From Billgrantia azerbaijanica (GTDB lineage: Bacteria; Pseudomonadota; Gammaproteobacteria; Pseudomonadales; Halomonadaceae): a stretch of 64,000 nt of DNA. The position numbers and the translations under genes are program-made. Location: positions 62,001-126,000 of the forward strand of contig SBLD01000002.1 of NCBI GenBank assembly GCA_004551485.1. Reading direction: 5' to 3'. Under the pieces are notes generated by a model, which saw only the letters and a list, made by a program, of their open reading frames with translations, ran no database searches and was not told where the DNA came from. Position 1 is the first letter of the stretch, and every line of letters begins with the position of its first letter. Below, in pieces: positions 9,143 to 17,924 of this stretch.

Positions 9143-9730
9143 TCAAGTGCCCAGCCGGGCCAGCGTCTCGATGAGCCGCTGGCAGATGGCATCCAGCTTC
9201 TCGCGCTGGGCGTCGCTGGCCAACTGACCGTCGTCGAAGGCCTCGCCGGCCTTGGCCACGGCGAGCTGGTCGGGCAGCACGGTCACACCGATGTTGCCGA
9301 GCAGCTGGCGCACCAGCGCCAGGCTGCGGATGCCGCCGAGCCCGCCGGGCGAGGCGGAGACCACGGCGGCGTACTTGCCCTGGAAGAGCTTGAGCCCGCT
9401 CTCGCCCTGGTGGGGGCGGGTCAGCCAGTCGATGGTGTTCTTGAGCAGCGGCGTGATGAAGCCGTTGTACTCCGGCGAGGCGATCAGCAGGCCGTCGTGC
9501 TCGGCGAGCAGCCGGCGCAGCGCCAGGGCGTTGTCGGGCAGGCCCTGCTCGGCTTCCAGGTCGCCGTGGTAGAGCGGCATGGGGTAGTCACCCAGGTCCA
9601 CGAAGGTGGGCTGGCCGCCCAGTGCCTCGAGGCGGCCGGCGGCCAGTCGGGCGAGACGCTTGTTGAACGAGCCCTGCCGGGCACTGCCGGCGAACACCAG
9701 GATGCGGGGCGCTGGGGCGGAAGCGGTCAT
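9143..9730 (-). CDS. NADPH-dependent FMN reductase family protein
   Basis: A 195-residue flavodoxin-like reductase. The FMN phosphate-binding loop is GSARQGSFNKRLA at about residues 15-27, followed by LADYPMP-type DLGDYPMPLY, then ASPEYNGFITPLLKNTIDWLTR, the family's isoalloxazine-binding motif, and SASPGGLGGIRSL. Members such as ChrR, YieF and azoreductases reduce quinones, chromate or azo dyes with NAD(P)H in the cytoplasm. The start at 9730 was selected because AAGGAG lies ten bases upstream; longer readings to 9886 have low-complexity N-termini. It converges on the hydrolase at 7089 and has no evident operon partner. Specific electron acceptor unknown. Confidence 0.88.
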   Translation of the reverse strand: MTASAPAPRILVFAGSARQGSFNKRLARLAAGRLEALGGQPTFVDLGDYPMPLYHGDLEAEQGLPDNALALRRLLAEHDGLLIASPEYNGFITPLLKNTIDWLTRPHQGESGLKLFQGKYAAVVSASPGGLGGIRSLALVRQLLGNIGVTVLPDQLAVAKAGEAFDDGQLASDAQREKLDAICQRLIETLARLGT

Positions 9731-9884
9731 GCGAACGGCTCCTTGGCTGTCATCCATGGATCCTCGATCATCGCGGTTTGGCTCTACGGATACAACCGTG
9801 TGACGTCCGCCCCCCGTTGGCGCCGCCCACCGCCCCGCTGCGGGAGGTGCTATGGTAGCGAAAGGCGGGTCGCGGGAGAGGGGC

Positions 9885-10643
9885 ATGAAGCATCACGAGC
9901 GCCGGGCCCTGGAAGCCGAGCACCACCCGGAGGCGATCCGGCGTCGCCTCAGTGCGCCTCAGCGGGCCGAGACGGTACCCGATGCCATCCTGGGCGGCAT
10001 TGACGGCTGCGTGACCACCTTCGCGGTGGTGTCGGGGGCCTTCGGCGCGGGGTTCTCTGCCACGGTGGCCCTGGTGCTGGGCTTTGCCAATCTGCTGGCC
10101 GACGGCTTCAGCATGGCGGTGAGCAACTACGAGTCGATCCAGGCCCAGCGCGAGCACATTCAGGGGGTGCGCGAGCGCGAGCACTACCACATCGACGAGG
10201 TGCCGGAAGGGGAGCGCGAGGAGATACGCGAGATCTTTCGCCGCAAGGGGCTGTCGGGCGAGGCACTGGAGCAGGTGGTGGACGCGATCACCGATGACCG
10301 CGAGGTGTGGGTCGACACCATGCTCACCGAGGAGCACGGCCTGCAGAAGGTGACGCTGAGTCCGCTGCGCTCCGCGCTCACCACCTTCGCGGCCTTCCTC
10401 GTCGTCGGTGCGATGCCGCTGCTGCCCTACACGATACCCGCGCTCACCACCACCCAGCAGTTCCTGGCGAGCCTCGCCATTGCCGCGCTGATGTTCTTTG
10501 CGATCGGCATGCTCAAGAGCCTGGTCTATGGCCAGCGGATGGTGCAGTCGGGCGTGCGCACCCTGCTGATGGGCGGAGCCGCGGCGGGGCTGGCCTTCTT
10601 GACCGGGCTGCTGGCCCATGCACTGTTCGGCGTCGCGCCGTGA
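9885..10643 (+). CDS. VIT1/CCC1-family metal transporter
   Basis: A membrane protein of about 252 residues in the vacuolar iron transporter family, which moves Fe2+ or Mn2+ across membranes. The N-terminal signature PDAILGGIDGCVTTFAVVSGAFGAGFS is followed by a second helix with GFANLLADGFSMAVSNYESIQAQRE, a charged cytosolic metal-binding region (about 95-150, rich in Glu and His), then three hydrophobic segments at the C-terminus: about five membrane spans in all. Two starts are possible: ATG 9852 behind GGGAGGTG at short spacing, or ATG 9885 behind GGGAGAGGGG; I chose 9885 because MKHHERR resembles usual family N-termini. The gene is divergent from the FMN reductase. Confidence 0.85.
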   Translation: MKHHERRALEAEHHPEAIRRRLSAPQRAETVPDAILGGIDGCVTTFAVVSGAFGAGFSATVALVLGFANLLADGFSMAVSNYESIQAQREHIQGVREREHYHIDEVPEGEREEIREIFRRKGLSGEALEQVVDAITDDREVWVDTMLTEEHGLQKVTLSPLRSALTTFAAFLVVGAMPLLPYTIPALTTTQQFLASLAIAALMFFAIGMLKSLVYGQRMVQSGVRTLLMGGAAAGLAFLTGLLAHALFGVAP

Positions 10644-10745
10644 GAGCAGGGCTCTGAACGTCGGCGGCGTTCGCCGGTCATCAGGGTAGCCAGGAGGTCG
10701 AGAACGGGGACCTCGGCGACTAGCGAGACATCGCGAGGAGGGAGC

Positions 10746-11885
10746 ATGAGCGAACCGGCTGATGTGCTCCTGTGGCTCACCGGGGACGTGATGACCGGGC
10801 GCGGCATCGACCAGGTGCTGCCGCACCCGGTCGAGCCCCATCTCTTCGAGCCGTTCGTGGGCTCGGCCAGCGACTATGTCGACCTCGCCGAGCGTACCAA
10901 TGGCGCCATTCCCGGCCCGGTGGCCTTCGACTACGTGTGGGGCGATGCCCTGGCGGCGCTCGCCCAGGCGGCCCCGGCGCTGCGCCTGATCAACCTGGAG
11001 ACGGCGGTCACCACCAGCGACGCCGCCGAGCCCAAGGGGATCAACTACCGCATGCACCCGGCCAACCTGCCGGTGCTGACGGCCCTCGGCGTGCACGGCT
11101 GCAGCCTGGCCAACAACCACGTGCTGGACTGGGGCGAGACGGGGCTGCGCGAGACCCTGGCGTGCCTGGCCGAAGCGGGCATTCCGTATGCCGGCGCCGG
11201 TCGCGATGGGGTCGAGGCCGCGGTGCCCGCGGACTTTGTGGTGCCGGGCGGCCGGGTGCGCCTGCACGCCCTGGGCGTGGCAAGCAGCGGGATCCCCGAC
11301 GAGTGGGCGGCCGGCGAGGGCCTGCCGGGTGTGCATTTCCTCCCCGAACTCACCGGGGCGGCGGGCGAGGCGGCCATTGCCGCGGTACAGCGGCCGCGCC
11401 GCGCCGGCGAGCTGACCCTGGTGTCGCTGCACTGGGGTGGCAACTGGGGCTATGCGATCCCCGACGCCCACCGCGCCTTCGCCCACCGGCTCATCGACGA
11501 GGCCGGCGTCGACCTGGTGTGGGGCCACTCCTCGCACCATCCGCTGGGCCTCGAGGTGTACCGCGGGAAGCTGATCCTCTACGGCTGCGGCGACTTCCTC
11601 AACGACTACGAGGGCATCTCCGGCCACGCGGGCTACCGGCCCGACCTGGTGCTCGGCTACCTGCCGCGGCTGCGCCTGGCGGATGGCGCTCTGCTGGGGC
11701 TGACGCTGCTGCCGTTCCGGTTGTGCCGCTTCCGCCTCGAGTGGGCCTCGCCCGCCGACACCGCCTGGCTGGCCGAACGGCTGAGCCGCGAGGGCGAGCC
11801 GTTCGGCACCCGACTGGAGGTGGACGACGCGGGGCGGCTGGTGCTGGTGTGGGTCGACGACTCGGGCGCGAGGCCCGCATCATGA
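10746..11885 (+). CDS. CapA-family protein (PGA_cap metallophosphoesterase fold)
   Basis: A 379-residue protein of the CapA/poly-gamma-glutamate biosynthesis family. Motifs in order: LTGDVMTGRGID (about 11-22), LINLETAVT, the SLANNHVLDWGETGL motif (about residue 120), SLHWGGNWG (about 220) and VWGHSSHHPLGLEVYRGKLILYGCGDFLNDYEG (about 260-290); the conserved Asp, Asn and His residues would form a metallophosphoesterase-like site. No signal peptide or membrane anchor is seen, unlike capsule CapA, so a cytoplasmic hydrolase role is likelier. GAGGAGGGAGC precedes the ATG. Its stop overlaps the start of the archease gene by ATGA, so the three genes CapA-like, archease and rtcB look like one transcript. 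Confidence 0.83.
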   Translation: MSEPADVLLWLTGDVMTGRGIDQVLPHPVEPHLFEPFVGSASDYVDLAERTNGAIPGPVAFDYVWGDALAALAQAAPALRLINLETAVTTSDAAEPKGINYRMHPANLPVLTALGVHGCSLANNHVLDWGETGLRETLACLAEAGIPYAGAGRDGVEAAVPADFVVPGGRVRLHALGVASSGIPDEWAAGEGLPGVHFLPELTGAAGEAAIAAVQRPRRAGELTLVSLHWGGNWGYAIPDAHRAFAHRLIDEAGVDLVWGHSSHHPLGLEVYRGKLILYGCGDFLNDYEGISGHAGYRPDLVLGYLPRLRLADGALLGLTLLPFRLCRFRLEWASPADTAWLAERLSREGEPFGTRLEVDDAGRLVLVWVDDSGARPAS

Positions 11886-12328
11886 AAGGATCGGAAGCCA
11901 ACGAGAGCTGGGCACTGCTCCCCCACGACGCCGATGTGGTGGTGGAGGGGCGCGGGGCAACCCCCGAGGCGGCCTTTGCCCAGGCGGCGCGGGCGCTCAC
12001 TCACGCCATCACCGACACGCCGGTGGCCGCCCGCGAGGCGGTGACCGTGACCTGCCGCGCACCGGACCGGGAGCTGTTGCTGGTGGAGTGGCTCAACGCC
12101 GTCATCTACGAGATGGCGGTGGGCGGACGGCTCTTCGACCGCTTTGCGGTGGTCATCGTCGCGGACGGCGACGCGGGCTGGCAGCTGACCGCCACCCTAT
12201 GGGGGGAGCCGCTGGACCGCGCCCGGCATGCGCCGGCCTGCGAAGCCAAGGGGGCCACCTATTCGGCACTGACGGTGCATGCCGACACCCAGGGCGGCTG
12301 GGTGGCCCGCTGCGTGATCGATGTTTGA
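11882..12328 (+). CDS. Archease
   Basis: A 148-residue archease, the cofactor that speeds guanylylation and multiple turnover of the RNA ligase RtcB. The pattern LLPHDADVVVEGRGATPEAAFAQAARALTHAI at the N-terminus holds the conserved metal-binding Asp, then LLVEWLNAVIYEM in the middle, and the end AKGATYSALTVHADTQGGWVARCVIDV with the C-terminal Asp. Its ATG at 11882 overlaps the CapA-like stop by four bases, and rtcB starts 13 bases after its stop, so translational coupling is likely. Archease next to RtcB is a known pairing, which makes the family call secure. Confidence 0.93.
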   Translation: MKGSEANESWALLPHDADVVVEGRGATPEAAFAQAARALTHAITDTPVAAREAVTVTCRAPDRELLLVEWLNAVIYEMAVGGRLFDRFAVVIVADGDAGWQLTATLWGEPLDRARHAPACEAKGATYSALTVHADTQGGWVARCVIDV

Positions 12329-12341
12329 ACCGGAGGTCAGT

Positions 12342-13772
12342 ATGGATATCTCCACGCTCACGCGCCTGGATGACACGCGCTGGCGGCTCGAGCCCAGCGG
12401 ACGGATGCGCGTGCCCGCCGTGCTCTATGGTGACGAGTCCCTGTTGCGTGACATGGACGACAAGGTGCGCGAGCAGGCCGCCAACGTGGCGGCCCTGCCG
12501 GGCATCGTCCAGGCCGTCGAGGTGATGCCGGATGCCCACTGGGGCTACGGCTTCCCCATCGGTGGCGTGGCAGCCTTCGATGCCGATGCGGGCGGCGTCG
12601 TCTGCGCCGGCGGGGTCGGCTTCGACATCTCCTGCGGGGTACGCACCCTGCACACCGGCCTCGAGGAGGCGGAGCTGCGGACGCGCCAGGCGTCCCTGGC
12701 GGATGCGCTGCTCTCGCACATCCCGGCCGGCCTGGGCAGCCAGAGCGGCATCACACTGGGAGCCGGGGAGATGGAGGCGATGCTGCGCGGCGGGGCGGCC
12801 TGGGCGGTGCAGCAGGGGTGGGGGGAGCCCCGTGACCTGCGGCGCATCGAGGAGGGTGGCTGCATGGCCGGGGCGCAGCCGGAGCACGTCTCCGAGCGCG
12901 CCCGAAAGCGCCAGCGCCGCGAGATGGGAACCCTGGGCTCCGGCAACCACTACCTGGAGGTGCAGGCGGTGGACGAGGTCTTCGATCCCGCCGTGGCGGA
13001 GGCCTTCGGGCTCTCGCCGGGGGAAGTGGTGGTGACCATTCACTGCGGCTCGCGGGGCCTGGGGCACCAGATCGGCACCGACTTCCTGCGCGACATGCTG
13101 CCGGCCGCCGCCGCCGCGGGGATCGACCTGCCCGACCGCGAGCTCGCCTGTGTCCCCCTGCGCTCCGCCCTCGGCGAGCGCTACCTGGGGGCCATGCGCG
13201 CGGCGATGAACTGTGCCCTGGCCAACCGCGAGATCCTCGCTCACTTCGCCCGCGAGGTGTTCGCCGACCATTTCCCCGGCTGCCGGCTCGAGCTGCTGTT
13301 CGATGTCTCCCACAACACCTGCAAGGAGGAGACCCATCGCGTCGATGGCCGGGAGCGGCGGCTCTTCGTCCACCGCAAGGGAGCCACCCGGGCCTTTGGC
13401 CCCGGCCATCCCGACCTGCCGGACGACCTGCGCGCCGTGGGCCAGCCGGTACTGATCGGCGGCAGCATGGGCACGGGCTCCCACGTACTGGTGGGCACCG
13501 AGCCCACGGTGTCGGGTGCCTTTGCCTCGGCCTGTCACGGGGCCGGTCGTGCCATGTCTCGCCACGCGGCGCGGCGTCGCTGGCAGGGGCGCGACGTGGT
13601 GGACGAGCTGGCCCGTCGTGGCATCCTGGTGCGCAGCCCATCGATGCGCGGCGTGGCCGAGGAGGCCCCGGGGGCCTACAAGGACGTCGACGGTGTGGTG
13701 CTGGCCGCCGAGCGGGCCGGGCTGGCGCGCCGGGTGGCCCGCCTGCGGCCGCTGATCTGCATCAAGGGGTGA
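12342..13772 (+). CDS. rtcB: RNA-splicing ligase RtcB
   Basis: A 476-residue GTP- and Mn2+-dependent RNA ligase joining 2',3'-cyclic phosphate or 3'-phosphate ends to 5'-OH ends in tRNA or damaged RNA. Visible motifs: MPDAHWGYGFPIGGVAAF, CAGGVGFDISCGVR (metal-binding Asp and Cys, about 95-110), GTLGSGNHYLEVQ, HCGSRGLGHQIG, FDVSHNTCKEE, GGSMGTGSHVL and the guanylylated-histidine region SACHGAGRAMSR. At 476 residues it is the longer, archease-dependent type rather than the 408-residue E. coli form. The ATG at 12342 was chosen over 12321 because GGAGG sits five bases before it. It follows archease within one transcript. Confidence 0.95.
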   Translation: MDISTLTRLDDTRWRLEPSGRMRVPAVLYGDESLLRDMDDKVREQAANVAALPGIVQAVEVMPDAHWGYGFPIGGVAAFDADAGGVVCAGGVGFDISCGVRTLHTGLEEAELRTRQASLADALLSHIPAGLGSQSGITLGAGEMEAMLRGGAAWAVQQGWGEPRDLRRIEEGGCMAGAQPEHVSERARKRQRREMGTLGSGNHYLEVQAVDEVFDPAVAEAFGLSPGEVVVTIHCGSRGLGHQIGTDFLRDMLPAAAAAGIDLPDRELACVPLRSALGERYLGAMRAAMNCALANREILAHFAREVFADHFPGCRLELLFDVSHNTCKEETHRVDGRERRLFVHRKGATRAFGPGHPDLPDDLRAVGQPVLIGGSMGTGSHVLVGTEPTVSGAFASACHGAGRAMSRHAARRRWQGRDVVDELARRGILVRSPSMRGVAEEAPGAYKDVDGVVLAAERAGLARRVARLRPLICIKG

Positions 13773-13881
13773 TTGAACCGGGCCGGGATCACGGGCCCCT
13801 TGACAGGGACCACCGGGAATCGCTCAAGTACGGCGTGCAACGACACCCCCTGAATCACCGACAGGACCATAGGAGACCTCC

Positions 13882-14415
13882 ATGAGCTTTCCGGGAGAAC
13901 GGCACCCCGGCGTACAGGCGCCGACTCGTGACACCGACGGCTTTCGCCTCAACCACACCATGCTGCGGGTGAAGGATCCGGAGAGGGCGCTGGCCTTCTA
14001 CACCCGGGTGTTCGGCATGCGCGTCCTGCGCCGGCTGGACTTCGAGGAGATGCAGTTCTCGCTCTACTTCCTCGCCCGCCCGGAGGCGAGCGAGACGGTG
14101 CCCGAGGCGACGGGTGAGCGCACCGTGTGGACCTTTCGCCAGCGCGGCGTGCTGGAGCTGACCCACAACTGGGGCACGGAGGGGCAGGCGGACTTCGCCT
14201 ACCATGACGGCAATGCCGAGCCCCAGGGCTTTGGCCACATCTGTTTCTCGGTGCCGGACCTGGAGGCCGCCGAGGCCTGGTTCGACGCCAACGACGTCAC
14301 CTTCGTCAAGCGCGCGGACCAGGGCAAGATGAAGGGCGTGGTGTTCGTCAAGGACGTCGACGGCTATTGGATCGAGGTGGTCCAGGCCGACCGTCTGGCC
14401 GCCCTCGGCGACTGA
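13882..14415 (+). CDS. gloA: Lactoylglutathione lyase (glyoxalase I)
   Basis: A 177-residue glyoxalase I of the longer proteobacterial/plant type. It converts the hemithioacetal of methylglyoxal and glutathione to S-lactoylglutathione in the cytoplasm. Motifs: LNHTMLRVKDPERALAFYTRVFGMRVLRRLDF (first metal His), LYFLA, VLELTHNWGTE (metal Glu), GFGHICFSVPD (second His) and DVDGYWIEVVQ (final Glu), so all four metal ligands are visible. GGAGAC precedes the ATG by seven bases. It stands alone, 109 bases after rtcB and convergent with the reductase at 14437. Confidence 0.95.
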   Translation: MSFPGERHPGVQAPTRDTDGFRLNHTMLRVKDPERALAFYTRVFGMRVLRRLDFEEMQFSLYFLARPEASETVPEATGERTVWTFRQRGVLELTHNWGTEGQADFAYHDGNAEPQGFGHICFSVPDLEAAEAWFDANDVTFVKRADQGKMKGVVFVKDVDGYWIEVVQADRLAALGD

Positions 14416-14436
14416 GCCGGCGCGGGCACGCCCGCT

Positions 14437-15354
14437 TCAGGGCGTGCCTGTCTCAAGGTGTGCCAGGCAAGCAGGCAGGCTGTCGCGCAACGAGCGCGGC
14501 AGGATATCGAGCGTGGCGAAGCCGCCGAGATCGGCGCTCGCCACGTTGTCCTGCGCCATCAGGAAGACCTGGTCACGGGTGAGCGGTGGATTGGGCAGGG
14601 GCGCGGCGAGCAGGGCGAGGGCGTGCCACAGTAAGAAGGGCACCGGCACGAGCGGCCGCTCGCACTCCAGGTGGGCGAGCACCTGGCCGAGGATCTCGCG
14701 GTAGCGCAGCACCTCCAGGCCGCCCAGTTCGAAGAGGCGCTGGTGGGGTGGGTGGCTGCCGAGCAGGCGATCCACGGCGCGTGCCACGTCGACCACGTGC
14801 ACCGGCTGCAGGCGTGTCTCGCCGCGGCCGAACAGCGGAATCACCGGCAGGCGCGCCAACCGGGCCAGCGCGCCCAGGAAGGCGTCGCCCGGGCCGAACA
14901 GCACGCTGGGGCGCAGGATCGTCGCGCGCGCAAAGGCCTCTATCACCGCTGCTTCGCCGGCGGCGCGGGCCCGCACGTAGGCGGAACGCGAGCGGGGATC
15001 GGCGCCGATGCCCGAGACATGGATCAGGTGCTCGACGCCGGCCACCTGTGCTAGCCGGGCGAGCTGGCCGGCGGCGTCCACGTGGATGTCGCGGAAGCGG
15101 ACGTCGCGGCTCTCTACGTACAGGCTCACGGCGTTGACCACGCCGCTCGCGCCGTCGAGGGCCGCGGCGGTGTCCTCGGCATCGCGGATGTCGGCGCGGA
15201 CGAGTTCCACCGCGTCGCCTGCTTCCACCCACCCGGGGCGGACAGGATGGCGGGCGGCAACGCGCACCCGATGGCCGGCTTCCACCAGCTCACGCACGAT
15301 GGCACGCCCCAGGAAGCCGGTACCGCCGAAAACCGTGATGGTGTGCGTGGCCAT
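14437..15354 (-). CDS. NDUFA9-like NAD(P)H-binding short-chain reductase
   Basis: A 305-residue atypical SDR. The N-terminal Rossmann signature is TVFGGTGFLGRAIVREL (about 7-23); then VRADIRDAEDTAAALDGASGVVNAVSLY and HLIHVSGIGAD, which replaces the usual catalytic Tyr-Lys pattern. RPSVLFGPGDAFL and a variable C-terminal domain follow. This is the pattern of the complex I NDUFA9-like proteins common in proteobacteria; they bind NAD(P) but a reaction is rarely known. It has no operon partners here and converges on gloA with 21 bases between stops. Confidence 0.85.
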   Translation of the reverse strand: MATHTITVFGGTGFLGRAIVRELVEAGHRVRVAARHPVRPGWVEAGDAVELVRADIRDAEDTAAALDGASGVVNAVSLYVESRDVRFRDIHVDAAGQLARLAQVAGVEHLIHVSGIGADPRSRSAYVRARAAGEAAVIEAFARATILRPSVLFGPGDAFLGALARLARLPVIPLFGRGETRLQPVHVVDVARAVDRLLGSHPPHQRLFELGGLEVLRYREILGQVLAHLECERPLVPVPFLLWHALALLAAPLPNPPLTRDQVFLMAQDNVASADLGGFATLDILPRSLRDSLPACLAHLETGTP

Positions 15355-15480
15355 GGCAGCTCGTCATTCCTCGGGCGTGGTGCCGTCATTGCGTGAAACG
15401 ACATCGCCCCCGCCCGCCGGCAGCGCGGCGGGCGGGAGCGGGGTAGGGAAGGCGTGGCCGAGGCGCGCTCGGCCGGGAAA

Positions 15481-15684
15481 TCAGGCGTAGGCGTTGATCA
15501 GGGTGCCCAGGTTGCCCTCGTCGGCCAGCTGAGGCTCGGCACCGGTCGACGCCATGAGTTCGCTGACCTGGTCCTTCTGGGTTTCCAGGGCCTCCTTGAA
15601 GACCTGCATCTGCGCCTGCTGGGCGCTCTGGACCTGTTCCAGGACCAGCGAGGTACCGACGGCACTGTTGATGGCGGAATCCAT
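15481..15684 (-). CDS. Small YjfB-like putative motility protein
   Basis: A 67-residue protein preceded by CAAGGAGG. The sequence starts MDSAINSA, runs through a Gln-rich helix (about 16-45, LEQVQSAQQAQMQVFKEALE) and ends NLGTLINAYA. This resembles the YjfB (PF14070) family of small proteins annotated as putative motility proteins, which carry the C-terminal LG..[LIV][ND] pattern. No motility genes are adjacent. The only neighbour clue is the cyclic-di-GMP phosphodiesterase-like gene starting 272 bases away on the other strand. The gene looks real by its ribosome site; the function is uncertain. Confidence 0.6.
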   Translation of the reverse strand: MDSAINSAVGTSLVLEQVQSAQQAQMQVFKEALETQKDQVSELMASTGAEPQLADEGNLGTLINAYA

Positions 15685-15955
15685 ACCGCGCCTCCTTGTT
15701 TAGACGATGCCTCTTCAAGCTACCAGCCTCGGGGTGGAGATGCAAAAGCGCGCTCAGCGTGGTGTGAGACTCTGCTTGTCGTTCGCGAGTCGGCCGCACT
15801 ACCAAGCAGGTGCAGTCTCGCCGGTGACGGGTGACTTCGGTGGGTGCTGCGTTGGCTGCCGGCGTTGCCCGACCCAATGGAGGTACCTAAACTTTCTTTC
15901 TACAACACTGGTATCAAGGTGTGACGTCGTTATCACCCAGAGATGGGAAGTCGCT

Positions 15956-17629
15956 ATGCGAGAAGAGCTGGGGCAAAGGTGGCAGGCGCAGCGACGAGGC
16001 TGGGCGCACGCCGGGAAGCACGCCTATCGCGTGGCGGTGTTGGCGGCGCTGTTGGCCGCAGGCACTCTCGTCGTCTATTTTACCGGCGGTACGCGCTACG
16101 CCTACCCCTACCTGATGCTCCTGCCGGTGCTGCTCGCTGCCGCCTGGTATGGGCTGGCAGGGGCGCTCGTCGCCGCGCTGGTGGCCGGGCTCGCCATGGC
16201 GGCGATGCCCCTGGACGTGGTTCACAGCGAGCCTCAGGGGGTGGTGAACTGGCTGATTCGTCTGGGGCTCTACCTGGTGATCGGCGGCTTTGCCGGCTGT
16301 CTCTTCTCGCGCCTGCAGCGTACCCACCACGAGAGGGATCTCGTCGCCCGCACCGATCCGCGCACCGGGCTGTCGAACACGGTGGCCCTGGAGGAGGATC
16401 TGGTACGGGCCCTGTCCGAGGCGGCGCCACGGGGTGGCCAGCGCGCCGGGCTGCTGCTGGTGCGCCTGACCGACATCAACGAGATCCTCGAGGCCATGGG
16501 GGGCGACGCCTCCGACGAGCTGGTGGTGGCCTTGAGCGAGCGCCTGGCCCGGCTGGACGGAGTCCGGGGCCTCTACCGGTTCAGCGTGGCGGAGCTGATG
16601 CTGCTGTTGTGGCCGCTGGATCGTCATCAGATCGGACGGGTGGCGGCCCGGGTAGCGGCGCTGGGCGAGGAGAACCTGACGGTACAGGGAGTGCCGCTGC
16701 GCGCGCAGCTGGTGATGGGCAGCAGCCTGGCCCTGCGCGACGATGCCGGCCCGGGCGAGCTGATCCGCGAGGCCCGCATCGCCCTGCAGGCGGCTGCAGA
16801 GAGGCAGCGCTCCCATTGCCATTTCCGCCCCGAATTCACCCGCCAGAGCGCGCAGACGGTGAGGCTGATCGCCCAGGTGCGCCGCGGGCTCGAGAAGGGC
16901 GAGTTCGAGCTGCACTACCAGCCCAAGCTGCGCCTCGCCGACGGTGGTGTCTGCGGCTGCGAGGCGTTGATCCGCTGGCGCGACGACCGCGGGGCGCTGA
17001 TCCCGCCGGGACTCTTCATGCCCAAGGTGGAGAACACCACGCTGATCGAACCGGTGACGCGCTTCGTGGTCGACGAGGCGTGTCGTTTTGCCAAGCAGCA
17101 GGGCGGCAACGTCAGCGTCAACGTCTCGGCGCGCAACCTGCAGGACCCCGCCTGGCTCGACGCGCTCGAGAGGCAGATCGAACGCGCCGGCGTGCGCCCC
17201 GCCCAGTTGGAGGTCGAGATCACCGAGACGGCGCTGATGCATGACATGGTGGCCGCCAAGCAGGCACTGGAGCGCCTCCACGGCTTGGGGGTGAGGGTCA
17301 GCATCGACGATTTCGGCACCGGCTTCGCCTCCTTCGAGTATCTGCGCCATCTGCCCATCACCGGCCTCAAGATCGACCGCGCCTTCGTCGAGGGCCTCGA
17401 GCAGGACCCCCGGGCGCGCAAGCTGATGGCCTGCCTGATCGACGTGGGCCACGCGCTGGACCTGGTGGTGACGGCCGAGGGCGTCGAGACCCGGGGCCAG
17501 CACCGTATCCTGCGCGAACTGGGCTGTGACCAGGCCCAGGGCTTCCTGTACACCAAAGCGCTGCCGGCGGAGGAGCTGATCGCTTGGGAGCGCACCCGCC
17601 AGCATGAGGTCGACGCCACTCGGTCGTGA
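15956..17629 (+). CDS. Membrane EAL phosphodiesterase with degenerate GGDEF domain
   Basis: A 557-residue protein. Residues about 25-120 hold four hydrophobic segments (YPYLMLLPVLLAAAWYG resembles the KdpD-type DUF4118 sensor). A GGDEF-like domain (about 130-290) has RFSVAELMLLL where RxGGDEF should stand, so it should not make cyclic di-GMP. The EAL domain (about 300-545) keeps CEALIRW, NVSARNL, EVEITET, IDDFGTGFAS, LKIDRAFV, VVTAEGVET and QGFLYTKAL, all the metal and catalytic residues, so it should degrade cyclic di-GMP to pGpG. The start at 15956 (MREELGQ) was preferred over upstream in-frame codons that give an unlikely N-terminus. The cue sensed by the membrane part is unknown. Confidence 0.85.
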   Translation: MREELGQRWQAQRRGWAHAGKHAYRVAVLAALLAAGTLVVYFTGGTRYAYPYLMLLPVLLAAAWYGLAGALVAALVAGLAMAAMPLDVVHSEPQGVVNWLIRLGLYLVIGGFAGCLFSRLQRTHHERDLVARTDPRTGLSNTVALEEDLVRALSEAAPRGGQRAGLLLVRLTDINEILEAMGGDASDELVVALSERLARLDGVRGLYRFSVAELMLLLWPLDRHQIGRVAARVAALGEENLTVQGVPLRAQLVMGSSLALRDDAGPGELIREARIALQAAAERQRSHCHFRPEFTRQSAQTVRLIAQVRRGLEKGEFELHYQPKLRLADGGVCGCEALIRWRDDRGALIPPGLFMPKVENTTLIEPVTRFVVDEACRFAKQQGGNVSVNVSARNLQDPAWLDALERQIERAGVRPAQLEVEITETALMHDMVAAKQALERLHGLGVRVSIDDFGTGFASFEYLRHLPITGLKIDRAFVEGLEQDPRARKLMACLIDVGHALDLVVTAEGVETRGQHRILRELGCDQAQGFLYTKALPAEELIAWERTRQHEVDATRS

Positions 17630-17852
17630 CCTCTCCGACACTCCCGATTTCCCCTCCGAGACTCCTGCCGTGCATCTTGCCGTTGGGCCGGCGTTGGCGT
17701 CCCCGTCGGCGCGGCCCCGGTTCGGCGGGCGTATGTCATCGATTCTTGAAATGAGAATGATTGGCGTTTTTGTCGCGAACGGCGGCGAACGTGCGGCTAT
17801 CCGGCCGTCAAGCAGTGGGAAATCGATGCGGGGGGTTCACAGCGACCGCATA

Positions 17853-17874
17853 CAGGACTAAAATGGTCCCCAAT
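17853..17874. promoter_or_regulatory. IscR-like (Rrf2) operator upstream of suf regulator
   Basis: GGACTAAAATGGTCC is a 15-base near-palindrome (GGAC/GTCC arms, AT-rich centre) lying 50 bases before the Rrf2 gene start. It matches the layout of type 1 IscR sites (GACT-A/T-rich-AGTC). This suggests autoregulation of the suf operon by the regulator or by IscR; binding is inferred. Confidence 0.5.
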
Positions 17875-17924
17875 TGAGCGCGGGGCGTCGTCACGGCGTT
17901 CGGTGCACCCAGAAGGAGTCTGCC

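Noticed and set aside
17748-17770. Fur-box-like sequence upstream of the suf regulator
   Set aside because: Only one half-site-like run (AATGAGAATGATT) with poor symmetry; the IscR-type site is stronger.
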